64,000 nt of DNA from Aspergillus flavus (GCF_009017415.1 NC_092409.1:248001-312000), one strand, 5' to 3'. Positions 31,785-44,425 are shown, counted from the first letter of the stretch. Made by a program: numbers and translations. Notes: generated by a model from the sequence alone, not told the origin.

Positions 31785-34081
31785 ATGAGGACATATTCAC
31801 TCTTCCTGCTTTTCGTGCCTCTATTATTTCTCCTCGCGCATGTTCAAGGTGATTAGCATTCGAGCGGAGGACTTCTGCCAGGCATAATACTAATATGAAC
31901 AGGGCACTCGATACGTTCTACGCCATCACAAAAGGCGTCCCAGCTGGAATCGATTGTCATACATACGCCGTCTCACCAGATCGAGCCAGAATTTGATATC
32001 ACGTTCAGAATCCGAGGACAGGATCATGAGTTGAGGCTAAAGCTAGAGCGCAACCCGTACCTTCTCGCACATCGCTCTCAAATCCAGTATCTTGACACGG
32101 AAGGAGTAGTCAAACGGACCGAGACATTTATTGAAGATGACCAGAGCGTTTTCAGAGGTGGAGTCTGGATTCAAGTCACCGGTCGGAATTGGGAGAAGGT
32201 TGGTTGGGCACGGATATACATCGTTCGTGGTGGGGATGATCCTCTGTTTGAAGGCACATTTAGTGCCTTTTCCCAATACTATGACGTAAGGATATTAGGG
32301 GACACGGCTGAAAATACTGGTGTATCTGCCAAAAACCGTTACATGGTGGCATATCACGCTTCGAAGACAGACCTGCGTCGTGATATAGAAAATTCAGCCG
32401 AGCCGCCCCGCTGCGCAGCTGACCAGGTGATGCCCCGTTCCTTCAACCCTCGGGTGATAGGGGCTGAGGATGTCTCGGAAGGGCTGCTTCCTGATACAAT
32501 CTCTCCATTGGAAAGACGTCAGTCAACTCTGACTACAGATGATCTGGTTGATAGCATCGGCAATCCCGCTGGCTGTCCTACCAGCCGAAGAGTTGCATTA
32601 GTCGGAATCGCAACCGACTGTTCGTATACTTCATCGTTCGACTCCACGGAAAGCCTCCGTCGAAGCCTTATCAACATGGTCAATGCCGCATCGGAGGTGT
32701 TTGAAAGTAGCTTCAACATATCCCTTGCTCTGCACAACTTGACGATCAGTGACGCAAATTGTCCCAGTACTGCTTCGGATTCTGCACCCTGGAACGTTGG
32801 ATGCTCCGAAGGAGACATGAATTCGCGCTTACAAGAATTCTCCTCCTGGCGGTCTTCACTCAGCGACACAGAGAACGCCTATTGGACGCTGATGACCGGC
32901 TGTCCGTCCGGCTCAGAAGTGGGTATTTCATGGATAGGCCAACTTTGCAGCTCTCAGTCAAGCACCAACGTAGTAGCACAGACCTCCAACCAGTGGCAGG
33001 TATTTGCGTAAGTGTATAGGCTGGATTACTGTTTCCAATGGTTACTAAAGCTTTCAACAGTCATGAATCAGGCCATACATTTGGTGCAGTCCACGATTGC
33101 GATTCGAGCACATGCTCTTCAAGTACCCAGTGCTGCCCATTATCGTCGTCTACGTGTGACGCGGACGCTCAGTATATAATGAATCCTTACTCAATGTCCT
33201 CTCAAACAGAATTTTCGCCATGTACAGTCGGGAATGTCTGCTCCTTACTCGGGTCCCGGAACATGAGAACAAGCTGCCTTCTTAGCGATACGAGCAACAT
33301 ACCCACCCTTACAGCTGGGGAGTGCGGCAATGGAATTGTCGAGGCCGGCGAGGACTGCGACTGCGGTGATAATTGTGATGATAACAGCTGCTGCGATGGA
33401 TCAACATGTCGATTTCGCGATAATGCGGTATGCGACGATTCCACCGGGCCGTGCTGTACAAACTGCCAATTTGCATCGTCCGGCACCGTGTGTCGTGAGA
33501 GTACTGGAACTTGCGACATTCAGGAAACGTGCACCGGAAACTCCAGCGCTTGTCCTACCGACCGATACGCACCAGACGGACAAACATGCGGCAACTCATC
33601 CGGCTTATTTTGCGCCAGCGGACAATGCACGAACCGAGATATGCAATGTCAACAACTCCTGAACACAAATAGCACGGGTGTGTCCTCCTGCAATAATGAT
33701 TCTTGCACCCTCAGTTGCTCAGTTGACTGGTATGGATCTGGGGTTTGTATGGGCATGAACCGGCAGGTGCAAGATGGTACTCCCTGTTCTGACGGCCTCT
33801 GTCGCGGTGGGAGATGTCGGTCTGAGAGTGAGAATAACGGCTCATGGGTGGACCGTCATCGCTCGCTGATCATTGGACTGTCTGCTGGAATCGGTGGAGC
33901 CTTAGTCCTTGCGGTACTTTTGGGTATAATCATTTGCTGCTGCTGCCGTGGAAAGAAGACTCCCAAGAAGGCCATTCCACCAGCAATGCCAGTCACAGGG
34001 CAAGTTCCTCGTGTACCTCCTCCATACTCTCCTGCCAGCCCTACCAGGTCTATACCGGCACCAAATTATCGGTATGCATGA
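31785..34081 (+). CDS. ADAM-family membrane metalloprotease
   Basis: Exons 31785-31848, 31903-33007 and 33061-34081 give 729 residues. Order: signal peptide (1-21, MRTYSLFLLFVPLLFLLAHVQG), prodomain (about 40-225), reprolysin-type protease with the zinc motif HESGHTFGAVHD at 391-402 formed right after the second intron, disintegrin domain from CGNGIVEAGEDCDCG (about 478), Cys-rich part, one transmembrane segment (about 659-682, LIIGLSAGIGGALVLAVLL) followed by Cys residues, and a Pro-rich cytosolic tail. Fungal ADAMs of the Aspergillus ADM type are expected to shed or process surface proteins. All catalytic residues are present. An apparently complete gene. Confidence 0.93.
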
Positions 34082-34180
34082 ATTATGTAATTTCTAGATA
34101 AAAAACGAATGGGTCCTAGTATTTAGATTATGATGCAATGTCAGATTTATGTGAACTTATTTATTTTCTTGAAACACGTA

Positions 34181-35160
34181 TCACATATAGCCTTGGCTTG
34201 CGCTCGATTGTGGCTGAAGGACATGCCTCCAAAGAAGAGGCCTCTCCCCTCTCTTCAATCTCCAAAGATTGCTAGAAATCAACAGCTCAGAACACCCCCG
34301 AAGCAGCCAGCCCCATTTCCTCGCAAATTCCTCAGTCACTTCCCAGTTCCTCGGGTCCGACGGTTCTCCCCACACGAGTAGTGTGGCGCCAGTATTCCTA
34401 GTGTCCCAGAAAGCCATCAAATCATGGCAAAGGTCGTCATCATCTAACATATCGCCAGCAGCAATAAGGTTATCTCGCATTTGCGGGAATGGAAAGAAGT
34501 CCAGCCAGGGGTGGTGCGGCACACTCCGCTGAATCAGTGTTGGGCGTAAGCTCGGTGGGATATTATCCTCCAGGAAACCAGGTTGCACAAGGTTGAAGAT
34601 GGAGATAGAATCATCGCTTTTGGTCCAGTCATTGGTCATCCCTATCGCACATATATTTTGGTCGATGGCTCGATGGACGTTCAGGCGGCTGAGAGTGATC
34701 AAGTGCTCCGTTCGGGGCGAACCACGGAGATAGCTGTCCCGGGCTATAGCTTCAAACCATTGGCGGAACTGCAGTGCATGTGGTGGGGCATGGGCGCATT
34801 TGAGCTCTTCTCCAGCTTCCACTTGAGATTCCTCGGATGGGCTTCGTAATACAATTCCTGAAGCTGCCGTAGAGGAAGACGTAGAAGGTGTGTCTTCCTG
34901 TGTTTCAACCACTTTCCCCTTCTTTCTTAAACCTAGGATTGTCATTAAGGTCAGGCCTCTTTTGCCTGTACTCCTGGGGAATTAGAATGCTTACGATATG
35001 CTCTCTGACTATGTCGATTCTGCAGTCGCCGCCGTTCCTTGCGATCTATAATGCCCGTCCAATCGTCTCCAGCGGTCCGCACCCAGGCCTGTTGGGGCAT
35101 ATGCTCCAGTCGGATAATTGAGGACCTTGTAGCTTCTTCGGATTCTGTCAAGTTGTTCAT
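34181..35160 (-). CDS. bZIP-like/DUF3425 regulator
   Basis: Exons 35160-34995 and 34932-34181 (62-nt intron) give 305 residues. The basic region RKERRRLQNRHSQRAYR is completed across the intron by LRKKGK, matching the fungal bZIP consensus N-x2-[SR]QR-[AS]-x-R. No leucine heptads follow; instead a Ser/Thr-rich linker leads to DUF3425, with LITLSRLNVHRAIDQN, PTLIQRSVPHHPWLDFFPFPQMRDNLI, the acidic DDDDLCHDL and GEPSDPRNWEVTEEFARKWGWLL. DUF3425 proteins are common fungal bZIP-type factors, several tied to stress or secondary metabolism. Start at 35160 gives MNNLTESEEATRSS. Targets are unknown. Confidence 0.82.
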
Positions 35161-35853
35161 TGTGAAAGCGAACCTGCTGATCAATGCACAGAAATGTGGA
35201 TTAGCGAAGGGGAACAAGTGATTAATGCAAGTTGCTGACCTTCCCAAACGATGTCCCGTACTAATAGTTGTAAGTGGATGGTGGCGAGCATCTTCTTGAG
35301 GGTCCCAGCCAAGAACTCCATCGCGTTCAATTCTGCAATAACATTGGACAACCATTCAACGACCAGACACACTAATGCAAGTTGCTTACTCCGCTAGCCA
35401 CCTTTGGTTAGCGTTTATAATAGTTCCAAAAGATGCGTGGAGGGGTTGGCAACATTTTATAGCAACTAATAAGCACTTCAAATCTGAAGGAATATGCTGT
35501 CTTCTTCCTCCTCTAACCAATAACTTTTCGTTCTATAATCCATGCTTGCATGAATAGCTACTATCAACTACTATTAACCACGTCTCTCTCGCTCAGTATG
35601 CCAAAGAAGCTCGAAGAATGACGCAAGTTGGGTGTCGCTACAGAGGACGACAAACCGTCGTTTCACTCAGGGTAGGGAATCGGGACGGCGCGAAAGTCCA
35701 GCCCTGAGCGTTGTGGCGCCGCAAGTCATGCGAACCACCTGCCAGCTTTCGAATTGGCTGTCGCCCAGCAACGGATCAACCAAAATCAAAATATCGACCT
35801 TCCTTTACTCCCGTCATCAACCTACCTTTGACTTCACAACAGCAACAACAGGC
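35161..35853. other. divergent intergenic region
   Basis: Shared 5' region of the bZIP-like gene (minus) and the 259-aa hypothetical gene (plus). An upstream in-frame ATG at 35632 would extend the latter but adds only low-complexity Ser/Thr/Arg sequence. Confidence 0.45.
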
Positions 35854-36767
35854 ATGGAGAGTGAATCTGCAGTGCGCCTTGAACGGCGTAAAACATTGAT
35901 GCAGTTGGAACGCACCGTTGAACAGCTTCAAGTTCCTAAAATCGATCTCTCTGAATTGAACAGCTTCAATATTGCTGCCCATCCGATGACGCTTACTGGA
36001 AATTCCGATTCACGGCCCTCTTTCTTCGCCCGGTGTCTGTCACTTCCTGAACCAGACGACGAATTGCTCGAAAGGGAGTACCCGACTTTCCCCCGTGAGA
36101 ATGATCCAGCGTACAAAGAGCGCGAACCTTTTCTACGCCCCGAAAATTGCGCAATGGCCTTTTGCGACTACTTGACAGCTTGGATATTTGACGACTGTGG
36201 CCGAATGCCGGGTCCATGGAATTCGAAATGATAAACCACCGTCCGGCATTCGGTGTGGGGGACCCTTTGTTGCTAACTTGAGCGCACAGTGTTGGCAATT
36301 ATACCACCTACAAGAGTCTCTTTCAGTACGACGAAACCGGATTTGGTGTGCTGTATATGACTGATCGTAGCGGCCCGGATTACCCTCATGTGAAGGCAAT
36401 TGCATACAACAACGTGACTGCAACTGATCAGACAATACTGCGAGGGGAACTACTGTTAATCCTGCGCTTGATGTTTACACAACTCCGGAAACGACGTTTT
36501 CTCAAACATGTGGTGGCGCCGGTAAGCGTGTCATTCCTTGCGCACACATTGTCTGGAAACTAATCAATCTGGCTACTCCTGCAGGTTCTTCTTTTCTCCA
36601 TTGTGGGACCGCAACATGCGCGCATAATCGAGGCCATCTTTGATGGTTCCAACCTTGTTTTGCGCACGACCAAAATCTTTGACCTTCGCTACAAGAACGT
36701 TCAGGGCTTGAAAGACTTTGCGGGGTATTATTTGGGCCCCCCGATGGGCGATACAGTGAAGGCATGA
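35854..36767 (+). CDS. conserved-looking fungal protein of unknown function
   Basis: Exons 35854-36211, 36283-36521 and 36585-36767 give 259 residues. The first intron uses a weak donor GTCCAT but a strong TGCTAAC branch point just before TTGAG, and is the only GT-AG pair I found that keeps phase. The second is canonical (GTAAGC...CCTGCAG). I do not recognise a domain. Features: charged N-terminal helix (RLERRKTLMQLERTVEQL), FDDCGRMP, then a globular C-terminal half with ILRGELLLILRLMFTQLRKRRFLKHVVAPVLL (cut here by the intron) and KIFDLRYKNVQGLKDFAGYYLGPP. No signal peptide. The pattern looks like a cytosolic or nuclear fungal-specific protein. Confidence 0.7.
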
Positions 36768-38109
36768 TCCAGGTTCCTTCTTCTCTTTGGCTTTTTTATG
36801 GGTGTTGGCGTTATTTGGTCGGTCATAATGGAATTGATAATACTTTGGTCCTGGGTAGGGCGGGAAGGCGTAAATATTGGGCGGGTGAAGGGTTACGATT
36901 GTATACGAATAATGACTTTTATCAACCGTGAGATTCCTCGCAATCTTGTAGCTATTACCTCTACCTATTGCCAATTTTAGGGTGGTAGGCATATTCACAT
37001 AATTATGATGGTGTAGCATCTTGACGAGCAATTCTTTATCTCCTAGATCCTTTATTTCGCAAAACCCCTTTGGGAATTCTTGAGGTTTTCGTACGGTTTA
37101 TCTACCAGAAAAGCTTTCATTGTCCTGGCGTTTGTAGATCAATATTTATCTCAGAAGCAATTATCTCTCACGCTTTTGGTCGTGGGTGGTTCTCCAGCGT
37201 TCTGGCTGTTAGTGTCTCCACACGCCGGGATATATATTGGTATGCTAGTAGGTGGAGCAGCATATTTGTTTGCAGAAGTGTGTGCTTACACCTCTAGCGA
37301 TTCCATAGGTTCCATATTGATAATAAAATTGCTTAAATATTGACTCATTTTATCTCTTAATTCGACTTGGGTTGTACAGTAGTTACTACTAGTACTTTGT
37401 GGTGGGTGCTCGATCTACCCCAGGCCCACCTTGACCGATTGATTACCATGTGGGGCGATTATCCTGACGCGCAGTAGCCTATGTTGAAGATTCATGTTAA
37501 AATTGAAGGACCATTTTACATTAAGTGATTCTCACCGTATATGTTGAGGGGACTTGATATCAACCATATGCAGCGCTGTAGTAAAATACGGCAACGCTTA
37601 GCTCAGACTTACACATCGCGATTAAGTGGACATGATGAATGGGTCTGGATTACGATATTTAGCCAAAGTAAATAATTTACATTAAAATTAGTACGTTCGG
37701 GAGCCAAAAATGAACCAAAGCAGTCCGCTATTATAATGTTGCTGCTTTCTCTTCGCAGGTGTTAACCGAAACAAACAAATTCGCTGCGTCGGGAAAGCAC
37801 GACCGGCATACCGATTCCATGCCGGGAGCCGGTACGGTCGCAATTGGGTAAACTTGCAGGTTTTACATTAGCGAGCGTATCGAGACAAGTGGAAATGTTG
37901 AAAAAGCATATTAAGCCGTGTGAAAGCGAGACGAGTGTAACTGTACATTTTTAAATACATTTTTAAATCTGAAGCTAATTACACGACAGCACGAAGCGGC
38001 GCTGATAACAAACTGAGGAAGATCCCTATCTTTACTATGTACAATCGTAAGAGTTGACGGCCCGACAACGAAGGGTGTTTTTTTTTTTTTTTTTGCTCTT
38101 TCCAGATGA
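36768..38109. other. intergenic, 1.3 kb
   Basis: No convincing gene. A hydrophobic 87-codon frame at 37080-37343 lacks any partner exon. A 17-nt poly(T) run is at 38078-38094, just past the stop of the regulator TF-3. Confidence 0.45.
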
Positions 38110-40604
38110 TCAGACTACCACATCGATATTGTCTAGGCCAAACAGCGGATCCAATGGCAGTGAGAAGTCTAGATAATCCGTGGTCGGAGTGTGCCGATAA
38201 TGATCGTTTTGCGCCGGCTCACTCTCAAAACGTCGCAGGTTAACCGGCTGGGACACGTCAAAACTTTGGATGATCGCATCAATATCATAAGTCGGCAAAT
38301 CATATTGTAAGTCATGGCCCAAGTCGGATGGTAGGTTCTGGGTGTGAAAGAGTCCTGCGTGGTGGCTAGCAAGGTGTCCTGGGTCTCGCACACCATCCTC
38401 TTGGGAGGTCACCTGTGCAATAGCTTCATCTGGACTGGACGCTGTGACAGTCGAATCGCCAATATCGATGTTCATTACTTTGGTTAGGTTCAATATAACC
38501 CCCAAGGCACGCTTCGGTCCCAAATATAACCGTTGATGTTCTGTCAGAATCGAGAGGCAATTTTGGAGACAGTCGTGGGCATGAGAACCTGCAGGGCTGT
38601 GGGCAGCTATGCGAGCGTGAATTGTGGCGCTTACGTATGTAGCATAGGATATACTGTAGGGCGCAAGCTGCATCGAATATGACTTTCCATAAATACCGAG
38701 TGTGTCATGTATCGCATTAGCGGCAGTCGCACAGGCCTCGAAGGCTATGCCTGCAACTGATGGTGATGCACTTCGCAGATGCCCATCAGACACAAATGGA
38801 CGATGGAGCAGGATCTTTAATGTATGATATAACGCACTATATACTGTGAGCGGGCATCATATATGCGAGTAGCAGTGAGATGCTCCAATACTTACGTCAA
38901 CGCAAGAATGTGCGGGGACGCGGTCGCCGTGGAGGAACCTGTCATTGCAGCAGTGAGACCTGAGGTAAGCTCCTCATACCATGACTGTAATTTGTGATTT
39001 AGAGACGTTGAGCATTCGAAGAGCACTACTGGATCCCTGGAGGTACTGCGCTCCGTATATAACGTGTCCAGGATGCGAGACATGATACTGGACAATGAAC
39101 AGTATCGTTTCAAAATCGAAACCAATTGTGATAGAGCAGGGGACGATTCTATGGAAGTCCCGTAAGATGCGGGTTCGAATAGGTCATACTCCTCGTATTC
39201 ATCCAGGAAGCTCAAAGGGATTGCGGAATCTGCCTCTCGCAGCCGGATCGGCCTTCCTTGGTAGAGCGACTGACACTTATCAAGAACTATACTTATCAGT
39301 ATTTACCCTGCCATTCAAACGCTGGGGCTTTTACCGTAGGCACCCCAAAAGACTCTTCTTCGAACTTCAGCTTGCTCGGGGGATAGACCGTGACCCTTTC
39401 GATAAATTCTATTATCCATCTGGATGCCCAAGTCCGTTATCATGTTGATAGCCATACCAGAATAGAGCCAAGCCAGGCTCTTCTCGTCACACCAACTGAA
39501 CAAGGATGATGCTATTAAAAGCAGTGCTTGTATTGTGGTGATCTCGCTCCGGGTAACATGATCGCTAAGCAATTGCGTGATCCTTCGCCGAAACATTCGT
39601 CCAACAGACAGTGGGTCACTTCTATCATCTCGCACCTCTAGGCGAGGCGAATATTTAGAGGCTGTAAAGTATATCGCATTCAAAAGGAGCTTTGAAAAAT
39701 GTGGCCCAGAGCATGCCATATCTTTCATAAAAACTGGTCGGTAGACGACCGCACCTACGTCTAATTGACGATCCCAGTACAATGACAGAAGGTGCATAGC
39801 CAATTCTGGATTGACACCGTCGAAATCGTAGATGTTAGTGCTGGAGTTAAACTTTTCAAGCTGACCTAGTGTTGCAAAATTAGTGAATTTGCGTCAAAGT
39901 GAAAACCACATCACGCACGTAATCGAGCAGCGTCCGCCACTAACTGATTTCGAATAGCATCGTGCTCTTCCTGTGGCTCGGGCTCTCCTCGCTTTCTCAT
40001 TGCGCGATTAGATGTTATCTCATCGGCGACAGCGCTTGTCGGTCCATGTGACTGCCCGACCGTGTCAAATGTAGTAGTCCATTGCTTGTTTCGAAAACCA
40101 TAAATGTCTGTATGCGAGCATACAACCCCATGATCGGCATTCGCATTAGTCCGTACTGTCGGGGGGTAAATCAGATCATGATGTTGTGACTCGAAAGCGG
40201 ACGTGACAGATCGTATTGTGTCTGCGTGTTGTGAATCAACTTGTTCCTTCAGACTGGATATAGCATCTCTAAGCCGCCGATTTTCCTCCTCCAATCGCGC
40301 GATGCGGGCTTTGGATGGCCTATACCGTAAGTCAGAATATATTTTATATTGTCTGGGAATTCAAGCATCGCACCGTGGAATCTTCGCTTGTTCAATGTAT
40401 GTACACTCCTTTCCGCGAGCATGACAATGCTGACATTTCGGGCGACCGTTGCTGCATTTTAGCTTCGGTATAACGCTTGTAAGCCACTTCATTACAACAA
40501 ATATTGATGCAGCACAAACCAACCTTCTTCTGACGACAATATTCACAGGCAATCGCGGCTCGCCGTTTTTGTTTCCCTGGTGACGAGGGTGAATTCCCAA
40601 GCAT
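38110..40604 (-). CDS. Zn2Cys6 transcription factor with MHR domain (TF-3)
   Basis: Six exons, 40604-40524, 40462-40374, 40319-39919, 39865-39335, 39286-38896 and 38836-38110, join in phase to 739 residues with introns of 48-61 nt. Zinc cluster C20-x2-C23-x6-C30-x6-C37-x2-C40-x6-C47, with the first intron between cysteines two and three. A coiled coil follows (RIARLEEENRRLRDAISSLKEQV). The MHR starts at PELAMHLLSLYWDRQ and includes VFWGAYVLDKCQSLYQGRP across the fourth intron, as in XlnR-type factors. The final exon has ILLHRPFVSDGHL. Likely controls nearby metabolism, but the closest genes are a pseudogene and an MFS transporter. Confidence 0.9.
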
Positions 40605-41082
40605 GGTCGATGTAGATTTCAGGACAGATTTTATGGAAGAGTAAGCAAGCAGAGTGGAAGGTCGAGAATCAGCCTTCTTATCTTATCGGCTGCGTTCATT
40701 CCTTTTTGGGTAAGTCCCGGAATATGACTACCCGTTACCCTACCCATGATCTGGAAGCACTAATAGTAGGACAAAGTAGCTCAGCTACTGAGATAAATTC
40801 AATCTCAGATTTTCTACTTCTTAGTATATATGACAGTCAGCTAGGCGGCCATCTAGGTAGTGAGGCTACCTGACCAAAAGAAGAGAGAAATGGATTAATG
40901 TAGAGTGGCCGCAATGGCTAGCCATAGTTCTAATTTCTACACCTAGACCAACCTGGCCCATTCCAGGAGCTCCGCCGATATAAACACGATATCTTGTTCT
41001 AACGGAGGGTTCGAGGCGCGACCAATAACCTTCTCGACCTCAAGCTGTAAAGCCACGCCCCGAACCGTTGGGGGAACAAGCC
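40605..41082. other. intergenic
   Basis: Promoter of TF-3 and 3' flank of the broken gene at 41083. Nothing recognised. Confidence 0.45.
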
Positions 41083-41893
41083 CTAGTTGATTTTGATTGT
41101 GGCGACTTTCCGTGGCTTGCATTCTGTGCTATGTCGCGAACGAGTTGGTAGGCCCAGAACCTGCATTGGAACGTACTTTTCGTCTTCGATCTTTCGGCCA
41201 TTCCTTGTGACCTTGAACGGCAATATGAGATTCATCTGACCACTCGAGTTGGCGATCCACCACGCGACGTCCGCCTAGAGGCGGCGCATTGATTCCGAAG
41301 CTTCAATGACTGACAACGGCCAACCTCCAGGTCTCAGTAGATCGTTTATCCACGCTGAATCGCTCTCCTTGGTGCTAGCCGCTGGCCCGATGTATTTCAT
41401 GACACCGAGGCCCTGGAACTCGAGGTCCCCCACACCCATCATTGCTACGGCTGCAGTGAAAAGGAAAGAAGGTCAGAAGATAGATGGTTGATTCTTCTAT
41501 CTAACTACGTATGTGTCTGATAAATGGCTCTCGTCTGCCTTCGACGCGAAATAGGAAGGGTCCGAACTCGGCAGGAGCGGTGATGAACGTTACAATCATG
41601 GTGACCTTGCGTGTCAGGCAGCTGCTCAGGTTGATGTGTGCCTTCTCGTGCTCCCTCGATGGAACCTTGATGATCAAAGTCTCGATATCAGGAAGATAGG
41701 ACAATCTAGCGGCACCCCCGACACTACCACGATTTCTCTCGATAAGGATGAAGTCTTGTTGGACAACCTGCTTGAGCGCGATATATTGGCCCACTTCGTG
41801 ACAAAGCTTTGTTGGTTGAACGGGGGAGTTTTTGCCTGAGAAAGAGAGAAGATATTGTGAATTATCCAAACGTGACGTCAAGAGTATGGTCAA
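41083..41893 (-). pseudogene. conserved fungal hypothetical gene with an in-frame stop
   Basis: Exon 41893-41509 (LIERNRGSVGGAARLSYLP, then DIETLIIKVPSREHEKAH) splices at C|GTAGTT...ACTGCAG to 41450. It reads VAMMGVGDLEFQGLGVMKY and then GGWPLSVIEASESMRRL before TAG at 41277-41275. The frame continues at once with ADVAWWIANSSGQMNLILP and ends at TAG 41083 with KVATIKIN. This order (ETLIIKVP, WP-VIE-S-S, RL-AD-AWW-NS) is a fungal family of unknown function known from many hypothetical proteins. The stop replaces a residue that is Gln or Arg in such proteins. A single C-to-T change (CAG to TAG) would explain it. Confidence 0.6.
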
Positions 41894-42638
41894 AGTTTAT
41901 GACATCCAGATATTTGAGATTGAGATGAGGATAGTCTGAGCAAATAGGGGGAGACTGGCAGGAAGTTTATGATAGACAGGGAGTGGGAGAGGATGACAGG
42001 AAGGAGCTCCAAGATGTGCTGTGAAAGGGACAGTCACACATCCTTGAAGTATAATTCCCTGTCCTGGGGGGTGTGAATATGGGAGCACTGACATTCATCT
42101 CTATTCATCCATTATTGAATTAGCTACACTGCCTAGTCACATCCATGGCCGCCTTAATGAACGATGCTAGCACTCTTCCTTGCGTTTATGGTCTTGAAAA
42201 GCTTCATTGTTGAGAACTTGAGATGAAAAAGCGCCCGACTAGTACATGTCGCTGAAGACGAAATTTCAAGTAGATCTTTATTTCTGATTGTAATGACTAG
42301 AGTGCATAAATTTGGTACTGGCCTGAAACCAATGCTCATATTGTTAGAGTTCGCAACCACAATTGCTTATTCGTCATGGGATCAAATCCATCCCGGCCTG
42401 AGACATCCCGATATTGAGCCAGGGCGACCAATAGGATAGATTAGATCTCGGATTCGGCGTAAGCGACCGGATAGTTTCGTTCCGATAGTCTATACCCAAC
42501 ATTAGTTATTTATATGGCGTCGGACCGGCTATGATTGCAAAGTAACAAGTCCTTTTTTATAATATATGACCTGAATTGCAGTAGAGCCGTGGACTCGACA
42601 GTGTTGACTTCCCGTTGTTACATCTACGAACTAGCACG
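41894..42638. other. intergenic
   Basis: Divergent flanks of the broken hypothetical gene (minus) and the DHA1-type transporter (plus). CGG triplets cluster around 42450-42475 upstream of the transporter; no clear dyad. Confidence 0.4.
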
Positions 42639-44425
42639 ATGCAGTCCATACTTCAATATCGACGATTCGGCAATCTTGCGGAAGAGCAGCTTGCAACAGA
42701 CCCCGAGAAGGGTCTCGGATCACGGAAACCGAGTTTAAAATGCAAAAAACACTTCCCAGCAAACGACAGTGGTTCAAAAGCTTCCGTAGCAGGTGATGAA
42801 GTGTCCATGGTGTCAAGTCAAGATACATCGCCGAATTCCCGCCGGCCAAGAGAAACATACGAAGACGAGAAAGTATCCATAAACCCAAGCGCGGATCCAT
42901 TGAATAGGAGTGTTACAACTGAGGCAGGTGGAGAGGATACCTCCAATGTTTCGAAAACGGTTCCTGTTGGGTTCGAACCTGAAAATGATCCCATGAATCC
43001 ACGCGATTGGAGCTTCGGCAAGCGACTCATGGTAACTATCGTGGTTTCGTTCATGGGCGTCATTGTGGGATGGTCTTCATCTATCGATTCGGGTATAATA
43101 CCACAGTATGCCGAGGAGTTTGGTCTAAGCGAGGTAGTGGCGACTTTACCTACAGGTGAGTTTCAACGTTCATCCATGCTGTATTCGAAATTGACAAGTG
43201 ATTACTAGGATTGTTTCTGGTCGGGTTCGGAACAGGGGCAGTGATGAGTGGCCCATTCTCAGAGACCGTGGGGAGGAATCCCATCTATATCATCACCTTG
43301 ATTGTATTCATGCTCCTGCTAGTAGGAGCTGGGTTGGCTCAAAACCTCGCTGGACAGCTAGTATCTCGGACGTTGGCAGGTATCTTCGCTGCGACACCAC
43401 TCGCGTGCGCTGGTGGTACTATTGCCGATGTCTGGACACCCGAAGAGCAAGTATTTACATTTCCAATTTACGCTATCATCTCTTTTTCCGGCCCAGTGCT
43501 AGGACCCGTGGTCGGAGGCTGGATCGGACAGTCGAACCTCAGCTGGCGATGGACAGAATGGGTCACACTGATAGGTGCAGGAATCATTCTTGTTACCGTC
43601 ATCTTGTTCCAGCCCGAAACCTATGCGCCTATCTTGTTAAAATGGAAAGCTATACACCTTCGTCGTGTGACCGGAGACGATCGCTACCGAGCAGAGATCG
43701 AGCTCAGACAGACATCGCTACCCGCAAGATTGCTGCTAGCCATGTATCGACCAGTGGTAATGCTCTTCCAAGAGCCCACCATCTTCCTCTTTTCCTTATA
43801 CCTAACAGTGGCATACATCATAATTTTCACCTTCTTCACCGGCTACGAGTTCATCTACGAAGGAATATACGGCCTAACACAAGGCGAAACAGCTCTCTGC
43901 TTCCTGGGCCTAGCCATAGGACTCCTACTTTGCATCCCTCTAATCCCGCTCAACGCAAAGCTACGCTCGCGCGACATCACACGCACCAAAGAAACAGATC
44001 CCGCAGGGAAAGCACCACCAGAAAGCCGTTTGTACTGGGCAACGATCGGCGCTCCGGCTCTGCCTATCTCGATGTTTTGGATGGCTTGGACAGCACGGGT
44101 GGGTATACCGTTCTGGTCAACCCTTGCAGCATCGGTGTTGACCGCATTTGGTATGCTTTGCATATTTATCACTTGCTACCAGTATCTGATTGACACGTAT
44201 GGGACTTATGCGGCAAGTGCGCTCTCGAGTTTGACCTTGATGCGCTATCTGGTTTCTGGAGCTATGATTGAGGTGTCGATTCCGTTTTATAAGAATATGG
44301 GGGTGCCGTATACGCTTACTATTCTGGGGTGCATTAGTGCTGTTCTTGTGCCGATTCCGTATGTTTTCTATAAGTATGGACCAGAGATTCGGAAGAGGAG
44401 TAGGTATGGCAGGAATTCTTGTTAG
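42639..44425 (+). CDS. MFS transporter, DHA1 multidrug/polyamine type
   Basis: Exons 42639-43155 and 43209-44425 (53-nt intron) give 577 residues. A long hydrophilic N-terminus (about 125 residues, ending FEPENDPMNPRDWSFGKR) precedes 12 helices. NPRDWS before helix 1, GPFSETVGRNPIY in loop 2-3 and SRTLAGIFAATPLACAGGTIADVW in helices 4-5 match the fungal DHA1 group related to polyamine and fluconazole exporters. LSWRWTEWVTLI follows helix 6, and the central loop is short. The C-terminus ends FYKYGPEIRKRSRYG. Plasma-membrane efflux is likely; substrate unknown. No lesions seen, unlike the transporter at 27135. Confidence 0.9.

Noticed and set aside
36212..36282. Apparent TGA/TAA stops in the 259-aa gene
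   Set aside because: They fall inside a phase-correct intron with a TGCTAAC branch point.
37080..37343. Hydrophobic 87-codon frame resembling membrane segments
   Set aside because: AT-rich, two overlapping frames of similar length, no family motif and no adjoining exons.
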